Shown: positions 1-9,099 of the stretch, in pieces
Position numbering within the stretch: the stretch's first letter is position 1
Layout of the letters: the number at the start of each line of letters is the position of its first letter
DNA from: Clostridiales bacterium
GTDB lineage: Bacteria > Bacillota > Clostridia > Monoglobales > Monoglobaceae
Direction: 5' to 3'
Assembly (NCBI GenBank): GCA_019419865.1
Contig: JAHZIG010000012.1
Coordinates: 25,827-89,826 of the forward strand
DNA: 64,000 nt
Made by a program: the position numbers and the translations under genes
The notes under the pieces: model-generated
Databases searched by the model: none
What the model was told of the DNA's origin: nothing
What the model saw: only the letters and a program-made list of their open reading frames with translations

Positions 1-1
1 T

Positions 2-3000
2 CGCGATCTTATCGACAACCTCGGGCTTAAGGAGCTTAAGGAGGTAAGAGTGATAAACCGGTACGATATCGACGGCGTGACCGACGAGGAGCTGGAGAGA
101 GTTCTGCCTTGCGTATACGCCGAGCCGCAGGTGGACGAGGTGTACAGAGAAGAGCTTGAAATAGAAGAGGGTAAATATTTCGCGTCCGAATACCTGCCGG
201 GTCAGTTCGACCAGAGAGCCGACAGCGCGGCGCAGTGTACCCAGATAATGACCGGCGGCGCGAAGCCTAAGGTGAGGACCGCCAAGGTGATCGTTTTGAT
301 CGGCGACATCACGGACGAACAGCTTAAGGCGGTTGAGGACTACTATATAAACCCTGTGGAGTCGAGAGCCGCTTCTATGGAAAAGCCCGATACTTTGGAT
401 GATAATCTTGAGGAGCCCTCCGACGTTAAGACGGTCGAAGGCTTTATAGGTTTGGACGAAGAAGGCCTGAGCGGCATGATCGCCGATATGGGTCTCGCTA
501 TGGATCTGGACGATATTAAATTCTGTCAGAATTATTTTAAGAATACCGAGAAGAGAGACCCGTCGGTCACCGAGATAAGAATGATAGACACCTACTGGTC
601 GGATCACTGCCGTCATACGACGTTCGCGACAAAGCTGAATAACGTGACGATAGAGAACGCGTTTATACAGGCGGTATACGGCGAGTATCTCGATTCGAGA
701 GAATACGTCTACGAGGGACGGGACAAGAGCGTATGTCTTATGGACGTCGCTACGATCGCGACCAAGGAACTTAAGAAAAAGGGCGTTTTAAAGGCGCTCG
801 ACGAGTCGGAAGAGATCAACGCCTGCTCGATAAACGTGGACGTTAAGATGGACGACGGTTCGGTAGAGGAGTGGCTGGTGATGTTTAAGAACGAGACGCA
901 CAACCACCCCACCGAGATAGAGCCGTTCGGCGGCGCGGCGACCTGTCTGGGCGGCGCGATAAGAGACCCGCTTTCGGGGCGTTCTTACGTATACCAGGCT
1001 ATGCGCGTGACCGGAGCTGGCGACCCAAGAAAGGGACTGAAAGACACTCTGCCGGGTAAACTGCCGCAGCGTAAGATCGTTATAGGCGCCGCGGAGGGTT
1101 ACAGCTCGTACGGAAACCAGATAGGACTCGCGACCGGCGTGGTAAACGAGATATACGACGAGGGATATATAGCTAAGCGTATGGAGATAGGCGCGGTTAT
1201 CGCGGCGGCTCCGAAGAAAAACGTTATCCGCGAAAGGCCTGAGCCGGGCGACGTGGTCATACTGCTCGGCGGCATGACGGGACGCGACGGCTGCGGCGGC
1301 GCCACGGGTTCGTCCAAGGCGCACGATTCGTCCTCGCTCGAGACCTGCGGAGCCGAGGTCCAGAAGGGTAATCCGCCCGTTGAGCGCAAGCTTCAGAGAC
1401 TGTTCAGGAAGAACGAGGTCACCACGCTGATAAGACGCTGCAACGACTTCGGCGCCGGCGGCGTTTCGGTCGCTATAGGCGAGCTTGCCGACGGTCTAAA
1501 TATTGATCTGGACAAAGTCCCCAAGAAGTACGAGGGACTTGACGGAACCGAGCTCGCGATCTCCGAGTCGCAGGAGAGGATGGCGGTCGTAGTACGCGCG
1601 AAAGACGCGGATAAATTTATAGCCGAGGCCGACAAGGAGAACCTCGACGCGGTCGTAGTGGCCGAGGTCACCGAAAGCCCAAGGCTGGTCATGAACTGGC
1701 GCGGCAAAACTATATGCGACATATCAAGAGAATTTTTGAATACTAACGGCGCTGAGAAGAACGCCGACGTTATCGTTACTGAGAACGATTTCAGCGGCAA
1801 GGCGCTCGAGTTTGAGGTAAGCGGCGATTCGATCAGGGAAAAGACCCTTAACATGATGGGCGATCTTAATATAGCGTCGCAGAAAGGGCTGGTCGAGCGT
1901 TTCGACAGCACTATAGGCGGAAATTCGGTGTTCATGCCTTACGGCGGCAAGTATCAGCTTACGCCGCAGCAGAACATGGTGGCAAAACTGCCGGTAAACG
2001 GCGAGGAATACGCGAAGGAGACCGAGACGGCGACGGTAATGGCGTACGGATATAATCCCAGGATATCCAAGGCCAACCCGTTTGCGGGAGCTGCGTACGC
2101 GGTCGTCGAGTCGGCGACCAAGGCGGTCTGCGCCGGAGCCGATTACAGAGATATCTACCTCACGTTCCAGGAATACTTTGAGAGACTGGGCGAGGATCCA
2201 AAACGCTGGGGCAAACCGCTCGCGGCGCTGCTCGGCGGATACTACGCTCAAAAGAGACTGAACATAGCCTCGATAGGAGGAAAGGACTCGATGTCCGGTT
2301 CGTTTAACGATATAGACGTGCCTCCGACGCTGACCTCGTTCGCGGTAGCTCCTTTGGACGCGAATTACGCGGTCTCGAGCGAGTTTAAGTCGGCGGGAAG
2401 TCAGGTCTTTCTGCTAAAGCCCAAGTACGACGAGAACAACCTGCCCGAATTCGAGAGCCTGAAACAGCTCTACGGTATGCTGAGCCTGATGATAAACGAC
2501 CCCGATACGAAGGTCAGGAGCGCTTACGCGGTAGGCATGGGCGGAGTTATGGAGGCCGTGTGCAAGATGGCGCTCGGCAACAAGCTGGGCTTCGAGTTCA
2601 GAGAGGGCTGCGAAGGCTGCGCTATGAGCATGGACGAGGCCGACCTGTTTAAAGCGATATACGGAAGCGTTATCGTCGAACTCGACGAGAAGAGCGCGGC
2701 GGCGTTCAGCTCTGGCGGCGTAGACGCATATTATATTGGAAATACGGACGATACAGCCGAGATAAAGTATCGCGGCGAAGTAATAAAGATAGACGAGATA
2801 CTGGACGCGTGGACAAAACCGCTGGAGAGCGTGTACCCGACGACCGCGAAGTACGACAACGTCGGTATGAAGACCTTTGCGTACTCGCTGCGCTGCGAGA
2901 AGGCTCCGGCGATAAAGACCGCGAAGCCGAGAGTGTTTATACCCGCGTTCCCGGGCACGAACTGCGAATACGATTCCGCGAGGGCGTTTGAGAGATTCGG

Positions 3001-3721
3001 CGCGGTAGCCGATATCCAGATATTTAAGAACCTGAAACAGGAGCATATAGAGGATTCTATCGACAGATTCACCGAGTCGGTTAGGAAAGCTCAGATAATA
3101 ATGATCCCGGGCGGATTCAGCGGCGGCGACGAGCCGGACGGTTCGGGTAAATTCATAAAGGCCGCGTTCGAGAACGAAAAACTCAAAGAGGCGGTCATGG
3201 AGCTTCTGAATAAGAGAGACGGTCTTATTCTTGGAATATGCAACGGCTTCCAGGCGCTCGTTAAGCTCGGACTCGTTCCGTACGGCGAGATAAGAGAAGT
3301 GGACGATACCTGCCCGACGCTTACGTTCAACACAATAGGTCGGCACGTATCTCAGATAGTTACCACAAGGATCGCGTCCGTCAAGTCGCCGTGGCTGTCC
3401 GGAGTTAAGCTGGGCGATCTGCATAACGTGGCGGTGTCTCACGGCGAGGGAAGATTTGTAGCCTCGGCCGAGGTCATAGCCGAAATGGAGAAGAACGGCC
3501 AGATAGCTACTCAGTACGTGGACGTAAACGGAGATCCCACCTATCAGAGGCCGTATAACCCCAACGGCTCATACTACGCTATAGAGGGAATAACCAGTCC
3601 GGATGGAAGGGTTTTCGGTAAGATGGGACACTCCGAGCGCGTGGGCAAGAACGTGTATAAGAACATACCGGGCGACTTTGATTCCAAGATATTCGAAAGC
3701 GGAGTAAAATACTTCAGCTAA
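2..3721 (+). CDS. purL: Phosphoribosylformylglycinamidine synthase, 5'-partial
   Basis: Large single-chain FGAM synthase, which converts FGAR, glutamine and ATP to FGAM in the fourth step of purine synthesis. The synthetase half has two AIRS-type repeats (DYWSDHCRHTTF, NETHNHPTEIEPFGG, GGKDSMSGS). The C-terminal class I glutaminase has the nucleophile Cys in GICNGFQ and the catalytic His and Glu in SHGEGRF. A GTG at base 50 with an AAGGAGG upstream looks like a start. However, the frame stays open to base 2, and the 16 extra residues (including NLGLKELKEVRV) match the N-terminus usual for this family. The gene is therefore judged to begin before the window and the GTG to be internal. It heads a run of purine genes on the same strand. 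Confidence 0.95.
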   Translation, partial: RDLIDNLGLKELKEVRVINRYDIDGVTDEELERVLPCVYAEPQVDEVYREELEIEEGKYFASEYLPGQFDQRADSAAQCTQIMTGGAKPKVRTAKVIVLIGDITDEQLKAVEDYYINPVESRAASMEKPDTLDDNLEEPSDVKTVEGFIGLDEEGLSGMIADMGLAMDLDDIKFCQNYFKNTEKRDPSVTEIRMIDTYWSDHCRHTTFATKLNNVTIENAFIQAVYGEYLDSREYVYEGRDKSVCLMDVATIATKELKKKGVLKALDESEEINACSINVDVKMDDGSVEEWLVMFKNETHNHPTEIEPFGGAATCLGGAIRDPLSGRSYVYQAMRVTGAGDPRKGLKDTLPGKLPQRKIVIGAAEGYSSYGNQIGLATGVVNEIYDEGYIAKRMEIGAVIAAAPKKNVIRERPEPGDVVILLGGMTGRDGCGGATGSSKAHDSSSLETCGAEVQKGNPPVERKLQRLFRKNEVTTLIRRCNDFGAGGVSVAIGELADGLNIDLDKVPKKYEGLDGTELAISESQERMAVVVRAKDADKFIAEADKENLDAVVVAEVTESPRLVMNWRGKTICDISREFLNTNGAEKNADVIVTENDFSGKALEFEVSGDSIREKTLNMMGDLNIASQKGLVERFDSTIGGNSVFMPYGGKYQLTPQQNMVAKLPVNGEEYAKETETATVMAYGYNPRISKANPFAGAAYAVVESATKAVCAGADYRDIYLTFQEYFERLGEDPKRWGKPLAALLGGYYAQKRLNIASIGGKDSMSGSFNDIDVPPTLTSFAVAPLDANYAVSSEFKSAGSQVFLLKPKYDENNLPEFESLKQLYGMLSLMINDPDTKVRSAYAVGMGGVMEAVCKMALGNKLGFEFREGCEGCAMSMDEADLFKAIYGSVIVELDEKSAAAFSSGGVDAYYIGNTDDTAEIKYRGEVIKIDEILDAWTKPLESVYPTTAKYDNVGMKTFAYSLRCEKAPAIKTAKPRVFIPAFPGTNCEYDSARAFERFGAVADIQIFKNLKQEHIEDSIDRFTESVRKAQIIMIPGGFSGGDEPDGSGKFIKAAFENEKLKEAVMELLNKRDGLILGICNGFQALVKLGLVPYGEIREVDDTCPTLTFNTIGRHVSQIVTTRIASVKSPWLSGVKLGDLHNVAVSHGEGRFVASAEVIAEMEKNGQIATQYVDVNGDPTYQRPYNPNGSYYAIEGITSPDGRVFGKMGHSERVGKNVYKNIPGDFDSKIFESGVKYFS

Positions 3722-3766
3722 AATATATGCGATATGCGCATCTATAAATGAAAGGCTGTGAAAACG

Positions 3767-4576
3767 ATGAAAGCATACCGGGAGGCCGCAGAATATATAA
3801 AGAGCGTTTCAAATATCAGACCCGCGATAGGTATAATATTGGGCACCGGAATGGGCGCGGCGGCGGAGATAATCGAGCCGGAGACGGTAATTGAATATAA
3901 GGATATCCCGCGCTTTCCGGTCTCTACGGTGGAAGGACACGCCGGTAAGCTGATCTTAGGCCGGATAGCGGGAATGGAAAGCGTGATAATGCAGGGGCGC
4001 GTCCATTTCTACGAGGGCAGGAGTATGAGCGAGCTCGCCGTTCCCGTTCAGACGTTCAAGGCGCTCGGCGTCGAGATCCTGATCGTCACAAACGCGAGCG
4101 GCGGCATTAATCCGGATTTCTATCCGGGGGGAATAGTCAATATAACCGACCATATCAAGTTCGATCTGGACAGCCCCCTGAGGGGTCCGAACGATCCCGA
4201 GCTGGGGGAGAGGTTCTTCGATATGTGTTCGGCGTATTCCGAAAGGCTGGGCGCGCTCGCGCATCAGGCCGCCGAGGCAAGCGGGATCGAGCTAAAGGAC
4301 GGCGTATACGCGTATATGGGCGGCCCGCAGTTCGAGACGCCCGCCGAGATAAGGGCGCTGCGTATCTTAGGCGCGGATCTGGTAGGGATGTCCACAGTCC
4401 CCGAGGTCATATGCGCGGCTCACTGCGGCATGGAGACGCTGGGCTTGTCGTGCGTTACCAACATGGCCGCGGGTATGGAAAACGGCGGACATAATAAAGA
4501 GATAATAGGCAAGGCCGAAAAGAGCGCGGCTCAGAATTTGAGCGGCGTTTTAAGAGGCGTTATAGAGAGACTTTAG
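3767..4576 (+). CDS. punA: Purine-nucleoside phosphorylase (trimeric, inosine/guanosine type)
   Basis: Cytosolic salvage enzyme that splits purine nucleosides with phosphate into the free base and ribose-1-phosphate. The protein has about 269 residues, normal for the trimeric PNP family. Visible motifs are the phosphate loop GTGMG (residues 26-30), HFYEG (80-84), NASGG (109-113), GGPQFETPAE and VGMSTVPEV, and the base-binding Asn in TNMAAGM. The ATG at 3767 is preferred over the GTG at 3758 because AAAGG at 3751 sits 11 bases before the ATG but only two before the GTG. The gene lies 45 bases after purL and 25 before the deaminase, so salvage and de novo genes are interleaved. Confidence 0.93.
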   Translation: MKAYREAAEYIKSVSNIRPAIGIILGTGMGAAAEIIEPETVIEYKDIPRFPVSTVEGHAGKLILGRIAGMESVIMQGRVHFYEGRSMSELAVPVQTFKALGVEILIVTNASGGINPDFYPGGIVNITDHIKFDLDSPLRGPNDPELGERFFDMCSAYSERLGALAHQAAEASGIELKDGVYAYMGGPQFETPAEIRALRILGADLVGMSTVPEVICAAHCGMETLGLSCVTNMAAGMENGGHNKEIIGKAEKSAAQNLSGVLRGVIERL

Positions 4577-4601
4577 ATATTAAACTTTGACAATACGGCT
4601 A

Positions 4602-5864
4602 ATGGCCGATACAAGCGAAAGGCTGGAAATTAATTTGAGTATATTGATAAAAAACATAACCGCGGTCACGATGGACGATGAAAGACCGGTGATAGAGACC
4701 GCGAGCGTGGCCGTGAAGTCCGGAAGGATATTTAAAATAACGGAATCGGTTCCGGACGATATAAACGAATACGACGAGATAATCGACGGCGAGGGCATGG
4801 TAGCAGCGCCGGGACTTATAAATACGCATACGCACGCGGCTATGACGCTGATGCGGAGCTATGCGGACGATATGAATCTTCAGAACTGGCTGAACGATAA
4901 GATATTTCCGTACGAGGATAAGATGACGCCCGCCGACGTATACAGGGGCAGTCAGATAGGCTTAAGAGAGATGCTCGAGAGCGGAACGACCTGTTTCAAC
5001 GATATGTACTTCTTCCAGGAGGACACCGCGATGGCGGCGAAGGAGATAGGCATAAGAGCCGTGCTCAACGACTGCGTGACGGACGGCAACTTTGAAGATA
5101 AGGTCAAAAAGACGGAGAAACTGATCTCCGACTTCTGCGACGAGAGCAGAATGATCTCGGTCAACATAGCGCCCCATTCGGTATACACATGCAGTCCCGA
5201 GACGCTTAAGAAGTGCGCGGAATACGCGAAAAGCGCGGGACTCGATATACACACACACCTGTCCGAGACCGAGGTGGAGAATATAGACTGCGTGAGAGAT
5301 TACGGAGTAAGCCCGACGAAACATATGGAAAACTGCGGGCTTTTCGGCGTGAGAAGCGTCGCGGCTCACTGCGTCTGGCTTTCGGACGAGGATATGGATA
5401 TCCTGCTTAAGCATAACGTTTCGGTCTCGCATAATCCGACGAGCAACTTAAAGCTCGCCTCAGGCGTCGCCGAGGTGCAGAAGATGATCGATAAAGGTAT
5501 CAACGTATGTCTGGGCACGGACGGCGCGTCCAGCAATAACAATCTCGATATGTTCGAGGAGATGAAACTCGCCGCGCTGCTCCAAAAGGGGATCTTAAGA
5601 CAGCCGACGGCGGTCCCTGCGTATCAGGCGCTTAAGATGGCGACGGTCAACGGCGCCAAGGCGCTCGGTTTCGACGATCTGGGAGCGCTGAAGGAAGGCT
5701 ATTTGGCCGATATGATAATACTCGATTTCAACCGGCCGCATCTTACGCCGAACAACGACGTTATAGCAAATCTCGTCTATTCCGCAAACGGCGGCGACGT
5801 CGCTATGACGATAGTGGGCGGCAAGATAGTTTACAGGAAAAAGGGAAGCAAGTTCGACGAGTAA
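4602..5864 (+). CDS. mtaD: 5-methylthioadenosine/S-adenosylhomocysteine deaminase
   Basis: Amidohydrolase-superfamily deaminase acting on SAH, MTA or adenosine to give inosine-type products, which the neighbouring phosphorylase could then split. The metal ligands are visible: HTHAAM in the first strand, the His of HTHLSETE, the His of AAHCVW and the Asp of LGTDGASSNNN. These are followed by the composite beta-sandwich ending IVGGKIVYRKKG. The start is uncertain. The ATG at 4602 has no clear ribosome site, while a TTG at 4635 has AAAGG 12 bases upstream and would give the N-terminus ILIKN seen in most homologues. The exact substrate (SAH, MTA or a related adenosine) cannot be settled by reading. 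Confidence 0.88.
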   Translation: MADTSERLEINLSILIKNITAVTMDDERPVIETASVAVKSGRIFKITESVPDDINEYDEIIDGEGMVAAPGLINTHTHAAMTLMRSYADDMNLQNWLNDKIFPYEDKMTPADVYRGSQIGLREMLESGTTCFNDMYFFQEDTAMAAKEIGIRAVLNDCVTDGNFEDKVKKTEKLISDFCDESRMISVNIAPHSVYTCSPETLKKCAEYAKSAGLDIHTHLSETEVENIDCVRDYGVSPTKHMENCGLFGVRSVAAHCVWLSDEDMDILLKHNVSVSHNPTSNLKLASGVAEVQKMIDKGINVCLGTDGASSNNNLDMFEEMKLAALLQKGILRQPTAVPAYQALKMATVNGAKALGFDDLGALKEGYLADMIILDFNRPHLTPNNDVIANLVYSANGGDVAMTIVGGKIVYRKKGSKFDE

Positions 5865-5900
5865 CGGATAAAATTGTATTATAAATAGGAGGAACTTAGA

Positions 5901-6401
5901 ATGGCACAGGTTGCAATAGTAATGGGAAGTAATTCGGATCTGCCGGTAGTTAAAGGCGCGATCAATCAGCTCAATAAATTCGGCGTCGATTATGAGGCGC
6001 ACGTTATATCGGCGCACAGAACCCCGTACCGCGCGGAGGAGTTCGCGAAGAACGCGAAGGCGAGCGGGGTCAAGGTCATAATAGCCGCGGCGGGAAAAGC
6101 CGCGCATTTGGGCGGAGTCATAGCGGCGTATACGACCTTGCCGGTAATAGCGCTCCCGATAAAGTCGTCGCTTATGGACGGGCTGGATTCGCTGCTCTCT
6201 ATGGTGCAGATGCCGAGCGGTATCCCGGTCGCGACGGTCGCGGTTGACGGCGCCGACAACGCAGGAATTTTGGCGGTCCAGATGCTCGCGCTCTCGGACG
6301 AGAAACTGGCCGAGAAGCTGGAAGCGTTTAAAACAGAGATGGCCGAGGCGGTGGCCGAGAAGGATAAGAAACTTCAGCAGGAGCTGAACGCTCTGATATA
6401 A
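5901..6401 (+). CDS. purE: N5-carboxyaminoimidazole ribonucleotide mutase
   Basis: Class I PurE, which moves the carboxylate of N5-CAIR to give CAIR. The 166-residue protein begins with the nucleotide loop GSNSDLPV and contains SAHRTP with the catalytic His. It also has the loop AAGKAAHLGGVIAAYT and the segment GLDSLLSMVQMP that are typical of class I enzymes. The usual AGGAAHLPG reads AGKAAHLGG here, a small variant. The start has a strong site, AGGAGG nine bases before the ATG. The partner purK is not in the window. Confidence 0.95.
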   Translation: MAQVAIVMGSNSDLPVVKGAINQLNKFGVDYEAHVISAHRTPYRAEEFAKNAKASGVKVIIAAAGKAAHLGGVIAAYTTLPVIALPIKSSLMDGLDSLLSMVQMPSGIPVATVAVDGADNAGILAVQMLALSDEKLAEKLEAFKTEMAEAVAEKDKKLQQELNALI

Positions 6402-6506
6402 GCGGGCGAGTATACATATGCGGCTGGGCTCCGACTTGCAGATCGGACGAGCTGAACGATCGATACGCGATCAATATAAAAATGAAATAAACCTACAGGA
6501 GGAATA

Positions 6507-7547
6507 ATGATGAGTAAGGCTTATAAGAATGCGGGCGTCGACGTTGAGGCGGGATATAAAGCCGTCGAGCTTATGAAGGAACATGTTAAGAGGACCAATA
6601 TCCCCGGAGTACTCTCGGGTCTGGGCGGATTCGGCGGATTGTTTGAGATCGGCGGCGGATACGAGGAGCCGGTTTTGGTTTCCGGGACCGACGGGGTCGG
6701 CACAAAGCTTAAACTGGCGTTTATCATGGATAAACACGACACGGTCGGTCAGGACTGCGTGGCTATGTGCGTTAACGACATCGTGTGCGGCGGAGCTAAG
6801 CCGTTGTTCTTCTTGGATTATATCGCGGTCGGCAAAAACGTCCCCGAACGCGTGGCCGATATAGTAAAAGGCGTGGCGGACGGCTGCGTTGCCGCGGGCT
6901 GCGCTCTGATCGGCGGAGAGACCGCGGAGATGCCCGGCTTCTACGATCCCGAAGAGTACGACCTCGCGGGATTTTCGGTCGGGATAGTGGATAAAAGCAA
7001 AATAATAGACGGCTCCAAGCTCGAAGTGGGCGATAAGATAATAGGCATAGCTTCGTCGGGAGTCCACAGCAACGGCTATTCTTTGGTGAGAAAAATATTT
7101 AAGATAGACGATAGCGAAGAGTGCGCAAGCCGGCTCAAAGAATACGATGATGAGCTGGGCCGTTCGGTCGGAGAGGCGCTGCTCGAACCGACCAAGATAT
7201 ACGTGAAGCCGATGCTAAACGCTATTTCAAAGGTCGACGTTAAGGCGGTGTCGCATATCACCGGCGGTGGATTTTACGAGAATATCCCGAGAATGCTAAA
7301 GGACGGGACAAGAGCGAAGATAGATAAGTCGAGCTTTAAGGTTCTGCCGATATTTAATAAGATACAGAAGCTCGGAGATATTTCGGAGCATGATATGTTC
7401 AACACGTATAACATGGGCGTCGGAATGATGTTCGCGGTTCCCGCAGACCAGGCGGAGCGGGCGGTCTCGGCGATCGAGGAATGCGGCGAAACGGCGTACG
7501 TCGTAGGCGAGATAGTAGGCGGCGAAAAAGGAGTGGACATATGTTAA
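6507..7547 (+). CDS. purM: Phosphoribosylformylglycinamidine cyclo-ligase (AIR synthetase)
   Basis: Converts FGAM to AIR with ATP, the step directly after PurL. It has about 345 residues, normal for the family. Motifs are the N-terminal [11 protein letters not shown], the glycine-rich [61 protein letters not shown] and [13 protein letters not shown]. Two adjacent ATGs (6507 and 6510) follow an AGGAGG, and the second has the better spacing. The stop overlaps the start of purN by seven bases, which indicates translational coupling. Confidence 0.96.
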   Translation: MMSKAYKNAGVDVEAGYKAVELMKEHVKRTNIPGVLSGLGGFGGLFEIGGGYEEPVLVSGTDGVGTKLKLAFIMDKHDTVGQDCVAMCVNDIVCGGAKPLFFLDYIAVGKNVPERVADIVKGVADGCVAAGCALIGGETAEMPGFYDPEEYDLAGFSVGIVDKSKIIDGSKLEVGDKIIGIASSGVHSNGYSLVRKIFKIDDSEECASRLKEYDDELGRSVGEALLEPTKIYVKPMLNAISKVDVKAVSHITGGGFYENIPRMLKDGTRAKIDKSSFKVLPIFNKIQKLGDISEHDMFNTYNMGVGMMFAVPADQAERAVSAIEECGETAYVVGEIVGGEKGVDIC

Positions 7548-8149
7548 ACAAACTTAAGATAGGCGTTTTGGTATCGGGCGGAGGAACGAACCTCCAGGCG
7601 ATAATAGATTCTATAGAAAACGGGACTATACGCAACGCGGAGATAGTAACGGTAGCGGCGTCCAACCCGGACGCGTACGCGCTCAAACGCGCCGAGAAGC
7701 ACGGGATACCTTCGGTCGCGATCTCAAGAAAGGATTTCGATTCGCTCGAGGACTTCGACCTGGCGATATGCGAGCATATGAAAAGCCGCGGAGTCGAACT
7801 GATAGTGATGGCGGGCTTTTTGAGCATCATAGGCGAAAATCTATTGAACGAGTACGAGGGCAGGATAATCAATATACACCCGTCGCTGATACCGTCGTTC
7901 TGCGGAAAGGGCTATTACGGGCTCAGGGTGCACGAGGCGGCGCTCGAGCGCGGAGTCAAGATAACCGGCGCGACGGTGCATTTCGTCAACGAGATACCCG
8001 ACGGCGGTCCGATAATAATCCAGAAGGCGGTCGAGGTTAAGGACGGCGATACGCCCGAGACTTTGCAAAAGAGAGTCATGGAAGAGGCCGAGTGGATAAT
8101 ACTTCCCAAGGCTATAGACATGATAGCAAACGGCGAGATAAAAATTTAG
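7541..8149 (+). CDS. purN: Phosphoribosylglycinamide formyltransferase
   Basis: Folate-dependent GAR transformylase of 202 residues, the usual size. It has the N-terminal phosphate loop [10 protein letters not shown], the catalytic [11 protein letters not shown] segment (Asn and His of the NxHPS motif), the folate-site [23 protein letters not shown] read as two overlapping stretches, and the Asp in PDGGPIIIQ. The ATG at 7541 lies inside the end of purM, with AAGGAG nine bases upstream. A longer upstream extension in this frame is not supported because it would lie entirely within purM. Confidence 0.95.
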   Translation: MLNKLKIGVLVSGGGTNLQAIIDSIENGTIRNAEIVTVAASNPDAYALKRAEKHGIPSVAISRKDFDSLEDFDLAICEHMKSRGVELIVMAGFLSIIGENLLNEYEGRIINIHPSLIPSFCGKGYYGLRVHEAALERGVKITGATVHFVNEIPDGGPIIIQKAVEVKDGDTPETLQKRVMEEAEWIILPKAIDMIANGEIKI

Positions 8150-8194
8150 GATAATTATTTAAAGTATATAAACTAAAAAGAAAGGGGCTTCACT

Positions 8195-8908
8195 ATGCAG
8201 ACTATCAATATTGCCGAAGAATTAAAAGGCAATTCGTATCCGGGACGAGGGATCGTGATCGGAAAGACTTCGGACGGGAAAAAGGCGGTTACCGCATATT
8301 TTATAATGGGTAGAAGTTCAAACAGCAGAAACAGAGTATTCGTTAAAGACGGCTGCGGGATCAAGACGCAGGCCTACGACGAGTCCAAACTGGAGGATCC
8401 GTCTTTGATAATCTATTCGCCGGTCAGGGTCTTAGGAAATAAGACCATAGTGACGAACGGCGATCAGACCGATACGATATACGATCTGATGAATAAGCAG
8501 ACGACTTTCGAGCAGGCTCTCAGGACCCGCGAGTTTGAACCGGACGCGCCGAATTACACGCCCAGGATCTCGGGGATACTTAAGATAGGCGACGGCGAGT
8601 TCAATTACGCGATGTCCATCTTAAAGAGCGCGGACGGCGATCCGAGCTCGTGCCAGAGATTTACGTTTACATATCCGAATCCTGTCGCCGGAGTCGGGCA
8701 TTTTATCCACACCTATATGGGCGACGGCGATCCGCTGCCGAGCTTCGAGGGCGAGCCTAAGAAGATAGAGATAATGGACGATATAGACGGCTTTACCGAT
8801 ACGCTTTGGGAAAGCCTGAACGAGGATAATAAGGTGTCCCTGTTTGTCAGATATATCGATATCGCGTCCGGCGAGACCGAAGACAGGATAGTAAATAAAA
8901 ATAAATAG
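8195..8908 (+). CDS. PurO-type IMP cyclohydrolase
   Basis: Belongs to the PurO/IMP cyclohydrolase family first known from archaea, which closes FAICAR to IMP in the last step of purine synthesis. The 237-residue protein carries YPGRGIVIG, AYFIMGRSSNSRNRVF, PVRVLGNKTIVTNGDQTD and EPDAPNYTPRISGI, which are conserved in this family. The ATG follows AAAGGGG at good spacing. It sits between purN and an AICAR formyltransferase that lacks its own cyclohydrolase domain, so the two neighbours together would replace bifunctional PurH. The family call is firm; the activity is inferred from family and context. Confidence 0.85.
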   Translation: MQTINIAEELKGNSYPGRGIVIGKTSDGKKAVTAYFIMGRSSNSRNRVFVKDGCGIKTQAYDESKLEDPSLIIYSPVRVLGNKTIVTNGDQTDTIYDLMNKQTTFEQALRTREFEPDAPNYTPRISGILKIGDGEFNYAMSILKSADGDPSSCQRFTFTYPNPVAGVGHFIHTYMGDGDPLPSFEGEPKKIEIMDDIDGFTDTLWESLNEDNKVSLFVRYIDIASGETEDRIVNKNK

Positions 8909-9099
8909 ATCGACCTGTGGAAAATTACGTCTTATGTATGCCCATACAATAGGCGTATATGATATAAGAAGAATCGTAAAGTTAAGGCTTAGCGTTTGAA
9001 ACAAAACGAGCTTTTCAGGCGCGGGCGGATCGAAGCCGCGCGTCGTATTACGGTTTTAGTTACATTAAATCAATATGGGCGGAAAGGTTATGAAATAAT

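Noticed and set aside
788..3442. Long antisense open frames within purL (for example 788-1324 and 2414-3442 on the - strand)
   Set aside because: They lie wholly inside a confident gene, have Arg/Val/Leu-rich shadow composition and no ribosome site or family match.
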